From Allium sativum (taxonomy: Eukaryota > Streptophyta > Magnoliopsida > Asparagales > Amaryllidaceae), in the NCBI GenBank assembly GCA_030737875.1, contig CM060918.1:883976403-884040402 (forward strand): a stretch of DNA of 64,000 nt. Reading direction: 5' to 3'. A program made the position numbers and the translations under genes. Under the pieces are notes generated by a model that did not search any database, was not told where the DNA came from, and saw only the letters and a program-made list of their open reading frames with translations. This document shows positions 58,591-64,000 of this stretch, one piece after another. The stretch's first letter is position 1. The number at the start of each line of letters is the position of its first letter.

Positions 58591-60169
58591 TAAACCAAAA
58601 AGTGGCTCTAACACCCAATAGACTAGAATTTGTAGAGATTAGTGAAAAAATATAAAATGTAAATGAGAAACAACAAGCAATCATAGAAGATTTATAGTGG
58701 TTTGGCATTAACGAGCCTACATTTCATCATGGTTCTGGCCAGATCTGCCCAGTTTTCGTAAAACCTGGTAAAATCCAACTAAAACCAAAAATTTTCAAGA
58801 TCGCAACAAAAATATTTTTAATATTTTTTTTAAATTTAAGGGGGGGGGGGGGGGGGGCTTCCATCGAAAACATTTTCAAAAAAAAAATTTATTTATTTTA
58901 AATATTTAAAAATTAATATTTTTAAATGTTTAAAAAAAATCTTCGAAAAATCTGCACAAATTTTTGTTGTTGATCGACTAACGTTTCAGTTTGCGTTTTA
59001 CCTGATCCACTTTGGTCGATCCTTCCCCTTCCTCCTCCTCACTTTATAATTCTTATATTCAATAAAGAATGACAATTACACTGCTTGAAACCTTCAATCA
59101 CTCGAGATACAACCGAATTTCTCTCAAAAATATGGAAATTCACTCAAGCATTGTGAAATATGAGTTCAGGTCGAATAATAATGGTGGATGGAATATGGGT
59201 CTTCAATGTATCAAGTCTCAAATGTCCTCTTCTTGTTCTCCAGATCGGATATATATAGGCAGGTGTTTTGGGAAAATAGGTGGGAGCGGTTATGTGGAGG
59301 TAGCCCTCTATCTGGGTTTATAGGCACTTAGTGGGAGCGGTTTTCAGGCAGCTAAGGGGGTCGGGTCATGGCCACATGGCACCTATCTCGTTCTGTGAAT
59401 AGTGGGATGGCTCGAATATCTCGATCGGATCGAATGATCGACCCAGGAACATTCGACCTGAAAGCCATCTACCAAGCAGCCCTTTCCTCTGTTCGACCCG
59501 ATGATGAAAAACTGTTTTAGCTTGGATTGTCTTCAATTTGACTCAGTCTCAAGCTGTTGAATAGGCATGACTCTTGGTATCTAATGTATGTGATCATGAC
59601 CACTTGAACTTTGGATGACCTTGTCATAAGACAGGCTAACATTTTGGCTTTCAAAGTGTGTCTTATCACAAATGAGATGTGCTTTGAACTCGTTAAGCTG
59701 TCCATTCCTGAGTAAACAACAGTCAACAGTTGTGTCTTTCTGTGAAGTCGTGACTCTCGATTCCTTGTGCCATGTATAAATTGAAGATTGCACCCACGAT
59801 TATCTTTGTTGTAATATTAAATTCAAGATCTTCAATTGGAGCACAAGCAGATTTACAGGTGAATCCTTCAACCTTTGTCGTATCAAAAGATTAAAGTTAT
59901 CCATTTGAATCATGTTAATTTGTTTGGTACTCGTATATGATCGCACACACACAAAAGTCGTTTTGAATAATTTCTTTCGATTATTCAATTTCAATGATAA
60001 CCCATGATTATGACACATCACCATGAACATAAAGTAGTTGTTGAGAATGTCCCCCTTTTTCTTTAAAATTTTCAATTTTCAACTCTTCCCGGTTCGCAAC
60101 TTTTCAGGTCGAATCATTTATTGCGCTTCAGATCGAATAATTCAACCTGGTGATTACACGACTCGATAG
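58591..60169. other. Non-coding stretch, possible LTR debris
   Basis: It includes a G-run (58840-58857), a small repeated 'GTGGGAGCGGTT' pair (59280 and 59331), ATCGGAT/TCGAATGATCGACC-rich DNA (59415-59510) and 'GATTTATAGTGGTTTGGCAT' (58688 onward), which resembles the conserved start region of some plant copia LTRs. No complementary end or duplication was found, and no coding domain is visible. Confidence 0.4.
58840..58857 (+). repeat. G18 homopolymer
   Basis: Eighteen consecutive G residues sit between a T-rich and an A-rich stretch. It could be partly an assembly artefact, since such runs are hard to sequence. Confidence 0.8.
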
Positions 60170-60174
60170 GTCCC
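60170..60174. repeat. Putative target duplication GTCCC (left copy)
   Basis: These are the five bases before the LTR start TGTGACGGCCC. The partner copy would lie beyond the right window edge, so this is a prediction. Confidence 0.4.
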
Positions 60175-62586
60175 TGTGACGGCCCGCCCCGCACCAGCCG
60201 ACATTTCCAAGAAATGCGCTGTGCCACTTCCCGATCAGCACGGAACGGTCATCAAAAGAAAAGAAACGAGACGGTGAAATCATCAAGAACCTGTAGTATA
60301 TCTCACAGCGCATGGAATAAAATATAATAATAACGTAACTTTACATAAAACAAGCGAGACGGTGCATAAGCTGAAAATTAAACACTTATAGCAGTGGAAT
60401 CCAAAATGCAGCTTATGATCCAAACCATTATTACAACTTCAAAATACTGTCACTAAAGCAAAATAGAAAAGGTACACTACTAATGCCCGAAGTAGTGACC
60501 AACAACAGCACAGGGAGAATATATGCAAATAGTACGTGGAAGCCTCCTGCTCGTCTCCGGACAACTACTCTTGCATAACCACCTAACCTGTCTCTAATCT
60601 GCTTGTTTATGAGCACCCAAAGTAAAAAGAAGAGACATAAAACTCTGGGTCAGAAAAAAGTGTGGTATGAGCGATAACAGCAAACCAAAGAAATAACAAG
60701 TATAATTAATCATACATGAACCTGGACCTGCAACCAAAGAGTTAGCACAACAAGATGTACAATACTTTAAAGTAGCACTAACATATAGTGTAAAATGGGA
60801 GTGTGCGTGTCATGGTGATAGCAAACATCAAACATAGAAATCATCCTCACATCTCTCACTCAGTGCGTAAAGCATACGATATCCACCGCTTTGATCACCA
60901 CATCCATTGGGGCCATGACGGGTCCATGCCCTTCTGGACTCCGTACAACTATTGCTATGACCATGCCCTTCTGGTCTATAACCAATAATCCTCCCCAGTC
61001 CAAACTTCCCTGGCTCTAGGTATGGCTAACCAGTCCATACATCCTTTGGCTCTGGTTCGTCTACATGCCCCTCTCTCAACGGTGAACCAAAATTATAGAT
61101 AACGATAACTCCTTTGCACACGTCCCGCAGCAAAGCCAAACTATTGAAGTTAACTCGTTGGTTCCCATCTGTATCCTGAGTTATAACTTCCCACTTGGAC
61201 TTTCTTTGCATCTCGGGTTTTGGTCGAACTGGAGTTGGTCTTCAAAAGAGTCGTCGCGTAAAAGAAACTCGAATTTGGTTCGATTCGGCAGTACTATACT
61301 TATGCTCTCTGTTCGGTTCGGATCGATCTGCTCCCATTGGTTTGGTCTGAATACATCGTTTCCAGGTTTCCCGTCCGGTTCGGGTCCTCCGCTTCGGTTC
61401 GGTGCTCCACTTCACGCTTCGATTCGGTTCCCCTTCGTCCACTTTGGTTCGGTGCTCCTTCCTTCGCTTCCAATTCGACTTGTATAGGTCTTCCTCCTGC
61501 TCGGTTAAGGTCCGATCCGAGGCATGCACCCCGACCCGACCCGACCCGTTCACCCCATCCGATCCAGACCAGGTCCCTGCAGAATTTCCTACAAGCTTGT
61601 TTCGTCCGTTCTCGCCATACGACGGCGTTTTCAGTCATTCTAACTTCACTAAACAATCATAAAACTCCCCAAATAACAGTAACAGCATATAGGTTCAATC
61701 AAAAAGATCAAAACATCAAGCATTTAGGTTATTTTAGATCAAACATACCGAATTTTCATGACTTTCCCCTTAATCTCCTTAACCATGTTTAAGTATAGGA
61801 TTAGCGAACTTAATCCAAATTAACTCAAATTAATATCAGTAACATAAAATAATATTTCAGAATTTATGCATATTTTTCCATATTTTTCTGAGTCATAATT
61901 TCGCTAATTGTCACTAATCACCCATAATTAGCAGTAATTAGTGTAAAAACATGCAAATCACTCATCTTAGACACAAATGAATATTAGATCTGAAAACTCC
62001 ACTGATTTGGGTCGAATCCTATGTGTTTCAGTTGCTCTATCTTGATTTTGATGCTAATTTGACTTGATTTGATGTAGATTTGCTTAATATGTGATTAGGG
62101 ATGAATTTAGAAGATGGAGGCCATTACTACAGTTAGAGGAAGGAAAGTGGTGGCTGGAAAAATGAAAATGAATCATTCTCTAACTCCTTTTAGCCCTTCC
62201 ACAACCCTTATCCTGAAATGGGTTATGGGCCTAGCTGCTAATCACCATATTAAGCCCGATTAAGCTGTTTTCCATCTTCCAAACCTTATTCAGCCATATC
62301 TCGCTAACAGTAAGTCCGTTTGATTAATGTGACCACTCTACGGAATGATGAACCATCATTAGAATCCAACAGAAGTGGTTTCAGGTCATAACCCCTTACC
62401 AATCAAAAGTTATAGGCAAAAAAAGATTCACCAAGGGCAAAACGGTCGTTTAAAATTCCGCAAAAATCGTGAACATGGGAAATGACCCTCATAGTCATTT
62501 CCCAAAGTTACACGACCATATGACTTCGTATATGAATGAAATAAACATTCTATGATCCTTTGATGCATAGAATGCGGATCGTTACA
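60175..62586 (-). repeat. 3' LTR of Ty3/gypsy chromovirus
   Basis: 2412 bases, TGTGACGGCCC...GGATCGTTACA (+ strand), followed directly by a purine tract and the 3' end of a chromovirus pol. A GC-richer part (about 61230-61570) is full of CGGTTCG/TTCGGTTC motifs and stays open in several frames on both strands, which is composition rather than coding. The block near 62290 ('AGCCATATCTCGCTAACAG', 'TAAGTCCGTTTGA') resembles the terminal block of elements A and B. Confidence 0.85.
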
Positions 62587-62606
62587 CTCTCCCCCCTTAA
62601 GAAATT
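62587..62606 (-). other. Polypurine tract of chromovirus
   Basis: The minus strand reads TTTCTTAAGGGGGGAGAG before TGTAACGATCC, the usual plus-strand primer position. Confidence 0.85.
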
Positions 62607-62740
62607 TCGCCCTCGAAATTTCCTAACCAAAACAACAATGGGTCCCGCATGCCTATCAACCATTTGCTACAATCAAACATACATAATAAACATAACAAGC
62701 CTATCCTACATGCGGAATAACTATATCACGACTAAAAATC

Positions 62741-64000
62741 TTACCAGGTAAAGAGTTCTGGGCATGACTTTCTTATGCTTTCCTCGGTTTCCCAAGTACA
62801 GTCGTTCTCATTATCGCCCCACTGGATCTTAACCAGTCTCACCGTCTTCCGCCGAAGTTGCTTTGTATCGTGTCCGACAATACAGATCGGTCTACGGTTC
62901 CTTACTGCCTTTGGTTCTACCTCGATATTATCCAACTGATCTGGTGAAATAGTCATATCAGAATCGTGCACGAACTTCCTTAACTGAGAAACATGAAATA
63001 CGTTGTGCACTCCTGCCATCTTGTCAGGTAATCCAACTTTATACGCTAAATTCCCAACTTGTTCGAGAACTGGAAATGGACCAACAAACCTTGGTGCCAA
63101 CTTACCTCTCTTACCAAAACGAATCACACTCTTCTACGGAGAGATCTTGACGAATACCAAGTCGCCAATGGAGAATTTCAAATCTCTTCGCCTTTTATCA
63201 GCATAACTCTTCTGCCTATCTTGGGCGACCTTCATTCGCTGTTGAATAACCTTGATCTTATTTGAAGTTTCTCTTATTACATCTGGCCCAAGCACAAATT
63301 TCTCACCGGTTTCCAACCAACATGATGGTGAGTTGCACGGTCTTCCGTACAAAGCTTCAAATGGAGCCATACCAATACTGGACTGATAACTATTATTATA
63401 TGTGAATTCAACCAAATGTAAATGGTCATCCCATGACCCTCCGAAATCCAGTATACAATCTCTGATGCACCAATACACGATTTACCCTCCGTGTCTGACC
63501 GTCGGTTTGGGAATGGTACGTAGTACTGAGATGTAATTTTGACCCTAAAGCCTCTTGTAAGCTCTTCCAAAACCCACTAGTAAATAATGGATCTCGGTCA
63601 CTCATAGTACCTTTAGGTACTCCATGAAATCTCAATACCCACTTCATATACAGTTCTGCTAACTTAGCTGCCATTCTATTCGACTTCACTGGTATAAACC
63701 TTGCACTTTTGGTCAATCGATCCACAATTACCCAAATGTTATCACGACGTGATCTAGTCCTTGGTAAACCATTTATAAAATCCATTGTGACTTGTTCCCA
63801 TTTCCATTCGGGAATTTCCAATGGTTGCAACAAACCACTAGGCTTCTTTTGTTCGGCTTTAACTAACTGGCAACTCATGCACTTGGATATAAACTTCCCA
63901 ATGTCTCTCTTCATCCCTTCCCAATAGTAGTAGGTCTGCTTCATGTCTCAATAAATTTTGTTACCATCAGGATCTATATTCAGTTTCGAGTGATGACACT
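62741..64000 (-). pseudogene. Chromovirus integrase with chromodomain, broken and partial
   Basis: From the right edge: HHSKLNIDPDGNKIY, stop (TGA at 63948-63950, an Arg CGA codon in relatives), DMKQTYYYWEGMKRDI, CMSCQLVKAEQKKPSGLLQP (HHCC zinc domain), VTMDFINGLPRTRSRRDNIW (first Asp), GTMSDRDPLFTSGFW (second Asp), TTYHSQTDGQTRRVNRVL, a frameshift near 63475, LDFGGSWDDHLHLVEFTYNN, FEALYGRPCNSP, GDLVFVKISP, stop (TAG, 63134-63136), SVIRFGKRGKLAPRFVGPFP (GPF module), GVHNVFHVSQLRKFV and a chromodomain (RRKTVRLVKIQWGDNENDCT, WETEESIRKSCPELF). In relatives the residue after TDGQT is Glu, the third catalytic acid; here it is Arg. Chromodomains are thought to guide integration to heterochromatin through histone marks. 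It ends at a normal stop (62741-62743). Confidence 0.92.

Larger units (their letters stand above)
60175..64000 (-). mobile_element. Ty3/gypsy chromovirus, 3' part (continues beyond window)
   Basis: The 3' LTR, purine tract and integrase with C-terminal chromodomain lie in the minus orientation. Reverse transcriptase, protease, Gag and the 5' LTR should follow to the right of 64000. The integrase C-terminus (GPF module followed by a chromodomain) places it in the chromovirus branch, most like the Tekay/Del group. Coding is broken by stops, a frameshift and loss of the catalytic Glu. Confidence 0.88.

Noticed and set aside
58508..60075. Short minus-strand frames (58508-58708, 59517-59793, 59800-60075) as genes
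   Set aside because: They are low-complexity or AT-driven, without conserved motifs; the DNA looks like LTR debris.
60005..60075. Possible copia purine tract (AAAGAAAAAGGGGGACATT on the minus strand)
   Set aside because: No LTR start with TG follows it, and no matching primer site or second LTR is in the window.
61158..61792. Overlapping open frames on both strands (up to 151 residues)
   Set aside because: They are all in the CGGTTCG-rich LTR segment, where several frames are open at once. They are low-complexity peptides without a domain.

Overview
This window is almost pure repetitive plant DNA, and I see no intact protein-coding gene in it. The evidence for a flowering plant is a Tork-like Ty1/copia element, chromodomain-type Ty3/gypsy sequence, a FAR1-type MULE remnant, an hAT miniature element, a tRNA-derived SINE and a broken plant SUVH histone-methyltransferase gene. 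The AT-rich background suggests a eudicot, but I cannot name the species. The only former host gene I recognise is the SUVH pseudogene.

Layout. 1-5365: right part of a giant long terminal repeat (family C), + orientation, inserted in the SET region of the SUVH pseudogene (5366 to about 6115, minus strand). 6644-18273: a complete family-C element, minus orientation, with target duplication CTTAT, LTRs of 5.9 and 4.3 kb and only 1.4 kb of internal, non-coding DNA. 18274-20360: AT-rich flank. 20361-52546: a Ty1/copia element (minus, target duplication TACAG) swollen to 32 kb by three insertions. These are element A (21719-32420, duplication TGAAA), element B (35053-45431, duplication AACTT) and a solo family-C LTR (46177-52062, duplication AGATT) inside the copia 5' LTR. 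Removing the insertions and one duplication copy each leaves about 5.2 kb, a normal full-length copia. 52552-60174: an AT-rich mixture holding a tRNA-derived SINE (53756-53956), a possible LTR start (53310), an hAT miniature element (56669-57099), a MULE transposase remnant (about 57600-58590) and possible LTR debris. 60175-64000: 3' LTR and the integrase/chromodomain end of a Ty3/gypsy chromovirus, minus strand, running off the window.

How the parts relate. A, B and the family-C elements have chromovirus-like ends (TGTAACA...TGTTACA type termini, a purine tract reading as 'CTTTAAG..GGGGAG', and a tRNA-Met-like primer site), but their LTRs (4-6 kb) exceed their internal regions and no gag or pol domain is recognisable. 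They look like non-autonomous large retrotransposon derivatives that depend on proteins supplied in trans. A and B are distant relatives: the same modules occur in the same order in their LTRs, including an array of GGTTAAGT...ACTTAACC inverted pairs, a GTCGAC-rich cluster, a G-run block and a duplicated module of about 105 bp.

The copia and gypsy polyproteins are dead. They carry premature stops, frameshifts and replaced catalytic residues. Many of the changes are G-to-A or C-to-T, as expected for decay of methylated cytosine. The most useful leads are the paired-motif arrays in the A/B LTRs, the giant family-C LTR with a promoter, GC-rich leader and splice donor inside it, and the nested insertion history.
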